Below are positions 6,940 through 13,136 of a stretch of 16,385 bases of DNA, piece after piece. Source of the DNA: an uncultured Eubacteriales bacterium (GTDB lineage: Bacteria > Bacillota_A > Clostridia > Oscillospirales > Oscillospiraceae); assembly GCA_949451265.1 (NCBI GenBank), contig CASTQR010000016.1, forward strand, positions 1 through 16,385, written 5' to 3'. The position numbers and the translations under genes were made by a program. Below the pieces are notes generated by a model that was not told the DNA's origin, searched no databases, and was given only the letters and a program-made list of their open reading frames with translations. The first letter of the stretch is position 1. Every line of letters starts with the position of its first letter.

Positions 6940-8060
6940 AACGACTCCCCCTTTCCCAGCAGCTCGGATGCCCCGGCGGCGCAGGTCTGGATATCGCCCA
7001 TCCCCACCCGGCCTAAAATGGTGAGATAGGGGGTCTTGATGCCGCAGCCGCACTGCTCCCCCGGCGTCAGGCAGCCCAGGTCGTCGGTCATGACGCTGAG
7101 GGTGGGGGTGGCGCACATCAGGGGCGAGATCAGGTTGATCAGCCCCACCCGGCCCATGGGCAGGGGCTCCAGGGTGTCCGGATCCCGGATGATCACCCGG
7201 CCATAGGCGGGGATGTGGAAATGGTGGCGCTTGCAGGTGTTGTAAAAGATCGGGTGCTCCACCGCGCCGAACAGCTCGTTGATGTTCTCCTCCGGGACGC
7301 CCAGCACCCTGTCCGCCAGGGCGTAGAGGGTGCCCTTGTCCACCTCCTGGGCGGAGTGCTGCTTCCAGCCCCCGGCCAGGATGATCCGGGAGCCGTGGGG
7401 CAGCTTCACCCGCAGGCCCAGCTCCTCCATCCGCTTCAGGCCGAACCACAGGTAGGAGGGGAACCCGATGACCCTGGTGGGGAAGGGGGATCCCTCCAGC
7501 TTCTTCAGGGCCTTGGCCACCGAATCCAGGTCGGGGAGGTAGGCCCCGTCCACCATGCGCAGGGCGTAGGTGCGGCTGAGGGGCGGGGAGAAGTGGGTGA
7601 GGCCGAACATGGTGCGGGTGACGCCGGTGTGGTTGGACTTGTGGGGCTTGTAGCCCAAAATGACGCAGTGGGCGGGGACAGGGGACACCAGGTGGTGGCG
7701 GAAGCCCAGGTTGATCACCATGGGGGCCTCCGCCAGGATGGAGCCCCAGTCAAAGCCGATGCGGCTGAATTTGCCGCTGGTGCCCGACGAGGTGACCTTC
7801 ATGGCCATCCGCCACTGGGGCATGGAAAATAGGGCCCGTCGCTTGAAAAAGAGGGTGGGGATCACGGGGATCTTCGCCAGATCGTCCATGGTTTGGAGCT
7901 GGTCCGGGGAAAAGCCCAGGTGTTTGCAGATGGCGGCGTAGCCGGGGCAATGGCGGATGTGGTAGGCGCAGTTGTCCCGGCAGGCCCGGAGAAAGGCCCG
8001 GTGGGAGCCGGGCAGGTTGTAGGGCCGGAGCCGCCAGAACAGCCGTTGACGGGACAGCAT
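6936..8060 (-). CDS. LuxE-like acyl-protein synthetase
   Basis: ANL-superfamily, ATP-dependent enzyme of the LuxE type (PF04443): activates a fatty acid as acyl-AMP, then moves it to a cysteine for hand-over to the LuxC-like reductase. The 374-residue protein has the AMP-binding loop VTSSGTSGK at residues 89-97, a block with GAVEHPIFYNTCKRHHFHIP, and a cysteine near the end (Cys360) in a place comparable with the acyl-carrying Cys364 of Vibrio harveyi LuxE (comparison from memory, not aligned). Length equals typical LuxE. The ATG at 8060 has AAAGGAGG eight bases upstream. It forms a two-gene operon with the LuxC-like gene. No luxA, luxB or luxD is nearby, so light production is not implied. 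Confidence 0.87.
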   Translation of the reverse strand: MLSRQRLFWRLRPYNLPGSHRAFLRACRDNCAYHIRHCPGYAAICKHLGFSPDQLQTMDDLAKIPVIPTLFFKRRALFSMPQWRMAMKVTSSGTSGKFSRIGFDWGSILAEAPMVINLGFRHHLVSPVPAHCVILGYKPHKSNHTGVTRTMFGLTHFSPPLSRTYALRMVDGAYLPDLDSVAKALKKLEGSPFPTRVIGFPSYLWFGLKRMEELGLRVKLPHGSRIILAGGWKQHSAQEVDKGTLYALADRVLGVPEENINELFGAVEHPIFYNTCKRHHFHIPAYGRVIIRDPDTLEPLPMGRVGLINLISPLMCATPTLSVMTDDLGCLTPGEQCGCGIKTPYLTILGRVGMGDIQTCAAGASELLGKGESF

Positions 8061-8086
8061 GGGTGTCGCCTCCTTTGCGGGGAATG

Positions 8087-8128
8087 ACGGTATACCCGTA
8101 TTATAACATGACGGCGCCGGAATTTGAA
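8087..8128 (-). promoter_or_regulatory. Promoter of the LuxE/LuxC-like operon, with a small palindrome
   Basis: On the minus strand a perfect -10 TATAAT (8100-8105) is preceded, 17 bases upstream, by a weak -35 TTCAAA (8123-8128). Immediately downstream of the -10 box is a short inverted repeat ACGG-N5-CCGT (8087-8099), which could be an operator. The distance to the start codon is about 30 bases. Confidence 0.65.
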
Positions 8129-8149
8129 CGCCCAGTTTATCCGGAAACG

Positions 8150-8181
8150 AAAAACAATCCGCACACAGGTGCGGATTGTTT
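8150..8181 (-). terminator. Intrinsic terminator of the ABC transporter / kinase operon
   Basis: Perfect 13-bp stem (8152-8164 with 8169-8181) with a 4-base loop. On the minus strand it ends in a run of five T, directly downstream of the histidine kinase stop. It also separates this operon from the LuxE/LuxC promoter. Confidence 0.9.
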
Positions 8182-8188
8182 GCCTGGT

Positions 8189-9079
8189 TTAGGGCCCCTC
8201 CGGGAAGCGCAGCTCCACCCGGAGCCGCCCGTCCTCGTACCGGGCGGCGATGGTTCCGCTCAACCGCTCCGTGAGGGCCTTGGCGATAGACAGGCCCAGC
8301 CCGGTGGAGTGGCGGCCCGTCTCCACGGTGTAGAAGCGGTCGAACAGCCGCCCCACCTGCACCTCGTCCAGCTTGGTTGCGGCGTTGGAGAGGGTGATGG
8401 CGCCGTCCTCGTCCAGGGCCACCTCCAGATCCCCGGCGCTGTACTTCAGCGCGTTGGCCAGCAGATTGCCCAGAATCCGGGACAGCGCCGCCCGATCCAG
8501 ATTCCGCGCCACCCGCTTCTCCGGCAGGGACACGGAGGGCGTCACGCCGCCCTCCATCAGCGCCCCGTAGAAGGAGGCCACCGCCTCCTCCACCGCCCCG
8601 TTCAGATCTACGGGTTCCAGAACCAGATCGTCCTCCAGGCTGGCGGCCACGGAGTAGCGCAGCAGCTCCTCGGTGAGCCGCCGCATGGCCTCCGCCCGGT
8701 CGCCGATGAGGGCCAGGTAGCGGGCCTGTTCGGGGGTCTTGTCCCCTTTGTCCAGCAGCTCCAGGTAGCCGCAGATGGCGGTCAGGGGCGTGCGCAGGTC
8801 GTGGGACACGTTGGTGACGGCCTCCTTCAGCTCCCGGTCGCCGTTCTCGTACCGCTGGCGCAGGCGGCGCAGCTCCTTGAGCTGAGCGTTCAACTCCGCC
8901 GCCAGTCTGCGGGCGTGGGCGTCCCGGGTGGGCAGGAAGATGGGGGTGTTGGTGTCGGAGGAGAGCCGCTCCCCCAGCTGGCCCGTGATGTCGTCCAGGC
9001 TTCTTTGGAGCAGATACAGCCGGAGGAGCAGCACCAGCGCGAGGACGGACAGCGCGGCGCAGATCAGCCAGGGGAGCAT
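8189..9079 (-). CDS. Sensor histidine kinase with one membrane segment and no sensor domain
   Basis: Autophosphorylating kinase, probably partner of the OmpR-type regulator encoded at the head of this cluster. The 296-residue protein has one hydrophobic segment (about residues 2-24), a short charged coiled linker, then the phospho-acceptor His93 in NVSHDLRTPLTAI, the N box with Asn209 in GNLLANALKYS, and the ATP-lid motif GLGLSIAK. The classical DxGxG box is replaced by ITLSNAA, a variant seen in many Firmicute kinases of this type. No extracellular loop or HAMP domain exists, which suggests that the signal comes from the neighbouring transporter. ATG at 9079 is chosen (GAGG eight bases upstream); a GTG at 9088 is possible. 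It starts 10 bases after the permease stop. Confidence 0.92.
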   Translation of the reverse strand: MLPWLICAALSVLALVLLLRLYLLQRSLDDITGQLGERLSSDTNTPIFLPTRDAHARRLAAELNAQLKELRRLRQRYENGDRELKEAVTNVSHDLRTPLTAICGYLELLDKGDKTPEQARYLALIGDRAEAMRRLTEELLRYSVAASLEDDLVLEPVDLNGAVEEAVASFYGALMEGGVTPSVSLPEKRVARNLDRAALSRILGNLLANALKYSAGDLEVALDEDGAITLSNAATKLDEVQVGRLFDRFYTVETGRHSTGLGLSIAKALTERLSGTIAARYEDGRLRVELRFPEGP

Positions 9080-9089
9080 GGAGGTCACC

Positions 9090-9911
9090 TCATTTCAGGT
9101 CTTTTCTGCGGAATAGGGCCGCGCCGATGGCGGTAAAGGCGATGATGTCGATCAGGGAGTATAACGGAAGCCGCTCCGGGTGCGCCACGTCCGCCCGCAT
9201 ATATTGCAGGGACTGCCCCGCGGGCAGGAGATTCTGGAGGGCTTCCAGCACCTGCCTCTCCGTGCCACCCACATAGCGGGGGTTGGGTTCGCCGGGGATC
9301 ACCTCGCCGGACTCGGTGACCTCCATGGACAGGTATTCCGGGTGCATCAGGGGGATTTCGATATTGCCTGCCCCGATGTAGAGCATCAGCATTCCCACCA
9401 GGCAGATCACCGCCGCCCCGCTTTTCCGGGCGCAGTTCATCACCACAAGGGTATACAGGGCGCAGTACGCCGCCAGCAGGGCCAGCGTCCCCAGGGCCAG
9501 GAGGATCAGCGTCCCCGGTTCCAGGGCCGGGGGCTCGTAGATAAAGAGGCCCACCGCCAGCACGGGCAGCACATAGGCCGCGGCGGCGGAAATAGCCACG
9601 GCGATACTTGTAATGAGGTGGGACAGGTAGATGGACAGGCGGGTGTGGCCCACCGTCAGCTTGCTGCGGACGGCCCCGTCGCTGTACTCCGCGCCGAAGA
9701 ACAGGGGGATGAACGCCGCCATGCCGAAGCCCAGCAGCAGGGCGTAGGTGAACAGGTCAATGGTGAGGTAGAACTTGGCGCCCCATTTCAGATAGTGGTT
9801 GAGGTGCTGGAGGGTGAAGAACACCCCAAAGGCGAACATCACCCCCAGCAGCCCCCAGAACAGCCCGCTTTTCCGCAGACGGAAAAAGTCTGCGGCCAAC
9901 AGATTCCTCAT
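9090..9911 (-). CDS. ABC-2 type permease, second of a paralogous pair (LanE/LanG-like)
   Basis: Membrane subunit of an ABC exporter, 273 residues, about six membrane segments. The N-terminus MRNLLAADFFRLRKSGLFWG and the C-terminus ALFRRKDLK are nearly repeated in the upstream permease. A roughly 70-residue hydrophilic loop lies between segments 5 and 6 and contains PNPRY, GTERQV, LLPAGQSLQY, also shared with the upstream copy. In between is GAEYSDGAVRSKLTVGHTRLSIYLSHLI, typical of bacitracin/lantibiotic-immunity permeases. ATG at 9911 is preferred (AGGTGG upstream); GTG at 9920 is the longer alternative. It begins 10 bases after the upstream permease stop. The transported compound is inferred to be a peptide or other cell-envelope toxin; that is not shown by sequence. 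Confidence 0.85.
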   Translation of the reverse strand: MRNLLAADFFRLRKSGLFWGLLGVMFAFGVFFTLQHLNHYLKWGAKFYLTIDLFTYALLLGFGMAAFIPLFFGAEYSDGAVRSKLTVGHTRLSIYLSHLITSIAVAISAAAAYVLPVLAVGLFIYEPPALEPGTLILLALGTLALLAAYCALYTLVVMNCARKSGAAVICLVGMLMLYIGAGNIEIPLMHPEYLSMEVTESGEVIPGEPNPRYVGGTERQVLEALQNLLPAGQSLQYMRADVAHPERLPLYSLIDIIAFTAIGAALFRRKDLK

Positions 9912-9920
9912 GCCGCCCAC

Positions 9921-10760
9921 CTACTTCAGATCCTTCCGCTTGAACAGCGCCGCCCCCGCCCCGGCGGACACCACAAGTATGCCCAGCGAATACGCCGCCA
10001 GCAGGGCCGGGTTTTCTACGCTCATGTCACCGTACTGGATGGATTGGCAGCCGGGGAGAAAGTCGTACAGGAACTGGTATACCTCCCGTTCCATCCCCCG
10101 TGGATATTGGGGATTTGGCTTCGGTTCTTCCTCCACAACCTGCCCGTCAGCGGCGATGGAATATTCACGCAGAAATTCCGGGGCATTGAGCCGCGAGTTG
10201 ATATAGATGCCTGCGAACAGCAGGAGGAACACACCCAAAATGCACGCCACCGCCGATGCGGCTTTGCGGGCGCACAGCATGGCCACGAAGGTATACAGTG
10301 CGGAAAACGCCGCCGCCAGTGCCAGTGTCCCCAGCATAAATAGTGCGCACTGGGCTGCGGCCAGCCGGATGCCGTTGAGCAGAGGCACGCCGAGGGCCAG
10401 CACCGCCAGGATGTAGGCTGCGCAGAACGCGAAGGAAGCGGCCACGGCGGTGATAAGGTTGGCGAAGTAGATGGACAGGCGGGAGTGCCCCACCACCATT
10501 TTGTTGCGGAGCGCCCCATCACTGTACTCCGTGCCGAAAAACAGGGGGACGAATACCGCCATCACAATGCCGATCAGCAGGCCGTGGCGGAAAAGCACCT
10601 CATCCAAATAAGAGAGCTGGCCGAACTGGGCATAGGCGGCCTGTTCCCAATAGCGCTGGAGGGTGAAGCCCGCCCCCAGCAGGAGCATCAAAATGAGACA
10701 GCCCCAAAACAGCATACTTTTTCTCAAACGCAGGAGGTTGGCGCTGAGCAGCTTAGTCAT
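9921..10760 (-). CDS. ABC-2 type permease, first of a paralogous pair (LanE/LanG-like)
   Basis: 279-residue membrane subunit with about six hydrophobic segments: near residues 14-33, 54-75, 95-120, 128-157, 160-182 and 250-271. It carries GTEYSDGALRNKMVVGHSRLSIYFANLI after segment 2 and the hydrophilic loop with PNPQY, GMEREV, FLPGCQSIQY before the last segment; all recur in the next gene, so the two arose by duplication. ATG at 10760 overlaps the ATPase stop by eight bases, indicating coupled translation; an upstream in-frame start would lie deep within the ATPase gene. It should pair with the second permease to make a heterodimeric channel, as in LanFEG transporters. Confidence 0.87.
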   Translation of the reverse strand: MTKLLSANLLRLRKSMLFWGCLILMLLLGAGFTLQRYWEQAAYAQFGQLSYLDEVLFRHGLLIGIVMAVFVPLFFGTEYSDGALRNKMVVGHSRLSIYFANLITAVAASFAFCAAYILAVLALGVPLLNGIRLAAAQCALFMLGTLALAAAFSALYTFVAMLCARKAASAVACILGVFLLLFAGIYINSRLNAPEFLREYSIAADGQVVEEEPKPNPQYPRGMEREVYQFLYDFLPGCQSIQYGDMSVENPALLAAYSLGILVVSAGAGAALFKRKDLK

Positions 10761-11667
10761 GGGAAGCACCCCCCACCAGGTTGACGAAGTAGCTCTCCAG
10801 GCTCTCATCCCGTTCCTGGGCGGACAGAAGCTCGCAGCCCTCCCCGTCCAGGGCGCGGCTGAGCTGGGAGATGTTCAGCTGGGCGAACACGTCCGCCTGC
10901 CCGTCGCTTAGAATCTTGTAGTCGACCCCCATGCCGTCCAGCACCCGGGCCAGGGCACGGGTATCGGTGACCTCCACCCGCAGGCACTTGCGGCAGGCGG
11001 CCTCCAGCTCCCGGGCGGACAGCTCCTTGACGATGCGGCCCGAGTCGATAAAGCCGTAGTGGGTGGCCAGCTTGGACAGCTCGTCCAGGATGTGGGAGGA
11101 GATCAGCACCGTGATATTCCGCTCCCGGTTCAGCTTCAGGATCAGCTCCCGGATCTCGATGATGCCCTGGGGATCCAGGCCGTTCACCGGCTCGTCCAGC
11201 ACCAGGAAGTCCGGATGCCCGGCCAGCGCCACGGCGATGCCCAGCCGCTGCTTCATCCCTAAGGAGAAGTTGCGGGCCTTTTTCCTCCCCGTGTCCTCCA
11301 GACCCACCAGCTTTAAAAGCTCCGGGACGCCGTCGTCGGATGGCACGCCCAGCACCCGGAACTGCTCCTTCAGATTGTCCTCGGCGGTCAGATCCAGGTA
11401 GATGGACGGCGTCTCCACCACCGCCCCCATCCGGCGGCGGACCTTGGCGATCTCCTTCCGGGTAAAGTCGGTGCCGTAGAGGAGGTAGCTGCCCGACGTG
11501 GGGGCTTGCAGGCCGCAGATCAGCCGGATCAGGGTGGTTTTGCCCGCCCCGTTGCGGCCCACAAAGCCGTAAATGCTGCCCTTGGGCACGCGCATGGTGA
11601 GGTTGTCCAGGGCCTTGAAGTCCTTGTAGTGCTTGCTGAGGCCCTGGGTGGCCAGTACGTATTCCAT
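10753..11667 (-). CDS. ABC transporter ATPase, BcrA/LanF type
   Basis: Cytoplasmic ATPase that powers the two adjacent permeases; 304 residues, the usual size of BcrA-type proteins. Walker A is GRNGAGKT at 37-44, the signature SLGMKQ at 135-140, Walker B FLVLDE with catalytic Glu159, and the switch His192 in LISSH. At the Q-loop position a glutamate is found (Glu85 in VVETPSIY), the E-loop variant described for lantibiotic-immunity LanF ATPases. A C-terminal extension of about 90 residues follows the ATPase core, as in BcrA. The ATG at 11667 has GGAGG seven bases upstream. Family and motifs are certain; the role in resistance to a bacitracin- or lantibiotic-like compound is inferred from the E-loop, the twin permeases and the two-component genes. 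Confidence 0.93.
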   Translation of the reverse strand: MEYVLATQGLSKHYKDFKALDNLTMRVPKGSIYGFVGRNGAGKTTLIRLICGLQAPTSGSYLLYGTDFTRKEIAKVRRRMGAVVETPSIYLDLTAEDNLKEQFRVLGVPSDDGVPELLKLVGLEDTGRKKARNFSLGMKQRLGIAVALAGHPDFLVLDEPVNGLDPQGIIEIRELILKLNRERNITVLISSHILDELSKLATHYGFIDSGRIVKELSARELEAACRKCLRVEVTDTRALARVLDGMGVDYKILSDGQADVFAQLNISQLSRALDGEGCELLSAQERDESLESYFVNLVGGASHD

Positions 11668-11704
11668 AAAAATGCCTCCGTTTCCGATGTAGGGCGGGAC
11701 GACC

Positions 11705-11735
11705 CGGCCCGCTGCTCAGGGTTCGCCGCGGGCCG
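11705..11735 (-). other. GC-rich hairpin in the ABC ATPase leader
   Basis: CGGCCCG (11705-11711) pairs with CGGGCCG (11729-11735) around a 17-base loop, about 40-70 bases upstream of the ATPase start. No T-run follows on the minus strand, so it is not a plain terminator; it could be an RNA processing or attenuation structure, or chance in GC-rich DNA. Confidence 0.3.
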
Positions 11736-11771
11736 CCATCATCCCCCCCAAAAAGCAAGCTTAGCAGGAAA

Positions 11772-11814
11772 CGGTCAAGAAAGCGGTCAAGGAAACCGTT
11801 CAGATTTCGTCAAG
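11772..11814 (-). promoter_or_regulatory. Tandem direct repeats upstream of the ABC operon, possible response-regulator site
   Basis: On the plus strand related units recur about one helical turn apart: CGGTCAAG (11772), CGGTCAAG (11784), CGTTCAG (11797) and CGTCAAG (11808). Regularly spaced direct repeats are the usual target form of OmpR-family regulators, and one is encoded upstream. On the minus strand these units read as TTGACC/TTGACG, so they also resemble -35 boxes, but no convincing -10 box is seen at the right distance. The last unit overlaps the stop codon of the TfoX-like gene. Confidence 0.4.
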
Positions 11815-12082
11815 ATTTCGGAGGCGTTCCCTTGAGGCGGTCGCTGAACCCCTTCAGCTCCTGCTTTTTCTCCTCGGAAAGGCGGTTATAGTCCGTGTCC
11901 GTAACGGCCCCCTCCAGGACATACAGGTGCACCAGGCAGATCTCCGGGAACACCACTTTCATCCGGAAAAATGCCTCCTTAGAGCCCGTCTCCCGCAGCT
12001 TGTCCGGCGTGTCGATGCCCACGGCGGTGAGCTTCCGGGCCATCTCCCTGCCGATATTCCGCATGGACTGTAAGTCTGCCAT
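11810..12082 (-). CDS. TfoX C-terminal-domain protein
   Basis: A 90-residue protein made only of the TfoX/Sxy C-terminal domain (PF04994): SMRNIGREMARKLTAVGIDT, PDKLRETGSKEAFFRMK and LYVLEGAVTDTDYNRL match the family pattern, in which helix-hairpin-helix-like helices are found. The N-terminal TfoX domain is absent. In gamma-proteobacteria TfoX/Sxy promotes competence gene expression; small Firmicute versions have no known function. The ATG at 12082 has AAGGAGGAG at good distance. It lies 92 bases after the response regulator stop and 142 bases before the ABC ATPase start, all on the same strand. Whether it takes part in the transport system or is a passenger is not known. Confidence 0.85.
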   Translation of the reverse strand: MADLQSMRNIGREMARKLTAVGIDTPDKLRETGSKEAFFRMKVVFPEICLVHLYVLEGAVTDTDYNRLSEEKKQELKGFSDRLKGTPPKS

Positions 12083-12107
12083 GCCGTTCTCCTCCTTATT
12101 CTGTCCG

Positions 12108-12266
12108 CATTTTGAAGCCGATGCCCCTCGTCGCCGCGGGCTCCATATCCCTCACGGCGGCGTTCCGCCGCCGCTCACTCACTTGCCGCTCCTCCTCTCC
12201 GAAACGAACCCGCTTCGCTGGGCTTCGTTTCGGGATGGCCTTCGGCCATTTTAAATCCAATGCCCC
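12108..12266 (-). repeat. Palindrome-rich insert with duplicated GIGFKM codons at the response regulator 3' end
   Basis: Two related 20-base copies, CATTTTGAAGCCGATGCCCC (12108-12127) and CATTTTAAATCCAATGCCCC (12247-12266), flank about 119 bases. Read on the minus strand each encodes GIGFKM, and the three differences are all synonymous. Between them are three hairpins: 12155-12170 (6-bp arms), 12199-12233 (10-bp arms, CCGAAACGAA with TTCGTTTCGG) and 12235-12249 (ATGGCC-TTC-GGCCAT). The right copy closes the response regulator domain; the left copy is followed by CGG ACA GAA TAA, which looks like the original gene end. This resembles a small mobile or interspersed repeat, but copy number elsewhere cannot be seen here. 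Confidence 0.5.
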
Positions 12267-12897
12267 ACACTGATTCAATGCAATCTCCCGCCCCGGCGTC
12301 CCGCAGCTTTTTCCGCAGGTTGCTGATGTGGGTTTTCAGGGAGCTCTCGGTGCAGTCCGGGGTGTCCCGGGCGATCTCGTCCAGCAGCCGGGACTTGGTG
12401 ACCACCTGGGAGGGGGCGGCCATCAGCAGGTGCAGGATGGCGTACTCCGTCCGGGTGAGCCGCACCTCCCTGCCGTCCACGGACACCCAGCGGGCGTCCG
12501 GCTCCAGCCGCAGGGGGCCGAAGGTGAGGGCCGCCCCCGGCCTGGCGCCTGCCTCCCGCAGCCGCACGGCCACACGGGCCAGCAGCTCCCGCAGGACGAA
12601 GGGCTTTGTCACGTAGTCCGCCGCGCCCCCCAGCAGAAGGGCGGTCTTACTGTCCACGTCCGCCCTGGCGCTGACCACGATGACGGGGATGCCCGCCAGC
12701 CTGGGCAGAATCTCCTCCCCGGACAGGCCGGGGAGCATGAGATCCAGCAGGGCCAGATCGGGCCGCTCCCGCTCCAGGGCCAGCACCGCCTCGGTGCCGG
12801 AATAGGCCCGGCCCACCCGGTAACTCTCCCCCTCCAGGGCCTCCTGGAGGAGGTTTCCAATGTGGATATCGTCGTCGATGACCAGGATGTGCTTCAT
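12175..12897 (-). CDS. OmpR-family response regulator with an added C-terminal tail
   Basis: Phosphorylation-controlled transcription factor, probably partner of the histidine kinase at the far end of the cluster and regulator of the ABC transporter. Receiver domain at 1-110: acidic pocket Asp8/Asp9, phospho-acceptor Asp52 (LLDLMLPG), Ser76 and Lys98 (YVTKPF). Winged-helix DNA-binding domain at about 125-217, with LTRTEYAILHLLM, SSLKTHISNLRKKL and ESVWGIGFKM. Normal OmpR proteins end just after this motif; here 23 further residues (AEGHPETKPSEAGSFRRGGAASE) follow, encoded by the palindrome-rich insert. The last about 14 conserved codons are AT-rich, unlike the rest of the gene. ATG at 12897 is chosen because MKHILVIDDD is the natural N-terminus; the ribosome site is only moderate. 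Confidence 0.92.
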   Translation of the reverse strand: MKHILVIDDDIHIGNLLQEALEGESYRVGRAYSGTEAVLALERERPDLALLDLMLPGLSGEEILPRLAGIPVIVVSARADVDSKTALLLGGAADYVTKPFVLRELLARVAVRLREAGARPGAALTFGPLRLEPDARWVSVDGREVRLTRTEYAILHLLMAAPSQVVTKSRLLDEIARDTPDCTESSLKTHISNLRKKLRDAGAGDCIESVWGIGFKMAEGHPETKPSEAGSFRRGGAASE

Positions 12898-12932
12898 TCG
12901 GATACGCCCCGTTTCCCTGTTTCGCTGTTCCA

Positions 12933-12961
12933 ATTATACGGAAGAAATGGGGAAAGCGCAA
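12933..12961 (-). promoter_or_regulatory. Putative promoter of the response regulator operon
   Basis: Perfect -10 TATAAT (12933-12938) with TTGCGC (12956-12961) 17 bases upstream as a weak -35 box, minus strand. It lies about 35 bases before the start codon, in an unusually AT-rich intergenic stretch. A weak -35 fits an activated promoter. Confidence 0.55.
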
Positions 12962-13018
12962 GGAAAAAGGGTTGAAATTTCTTTTAAGGCTGCCGCTGGA
13001 CTGTTGGCGGCGGCGCGG

Positions 13019-13055
13019 AAAAAACCCCGGCCCGGTTGCGAAAACCGGGCCGGGG
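13019..13055 (-). terminator. Strong intrinsic terminator of the hybrid kinase / HD-GYP operon
   Basis: A 13-bp perfect GC-rich stem (13025-13037 with 13043-13055) with a 5-base loop, followed on the minus strand by six T (13019-13024). It lies about 80 bases beyond the HD-GYP gene stop; a smaller hairpin (13098-13104 with 13112-13118) lies between. Confidence 0.92.
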
Positions 13056-13136
13056 CCTATCCTGTCATGGACTGGTGAATGCGCTGAATGGCGGGGAGCC
13101 GGAGCAAAAATCTCCGGCCCGCGTTCCGGCGGGGCC

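Noticed and set aside
5506..7029. 507-residue open frame on the plus strand over the LuxC-like gene
   Set aside because: Low-complexity Gly/Gln/Ala-rich shadow; the minus strand has LuxC motifs and a proper operon structure.
6940..7449. N-terminal extension of the LuxC-like frame
   Set aside because: It overlaps the LuxE-like coding region in another frame, is Pro/Gly/Arg-rich and lacks a ribosome site.
5677..8060. Bioluminescence operon
   Set aside because: Only luxC- and luxE-like genes are present; luxA, luxB and luxD are absent.
12155..12249. Terminator after the response regulator
   Set aside because: The hairpins lack a T-run and two of the three lie within the coding tail, so they fit a repeat element better.
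8189..12897. Lantibiotic biosynthesis cluster
   Set aside because: No precursor peptide, LanM/LanB/LanC or protease gene is visible, including in the small open frames and gaps.
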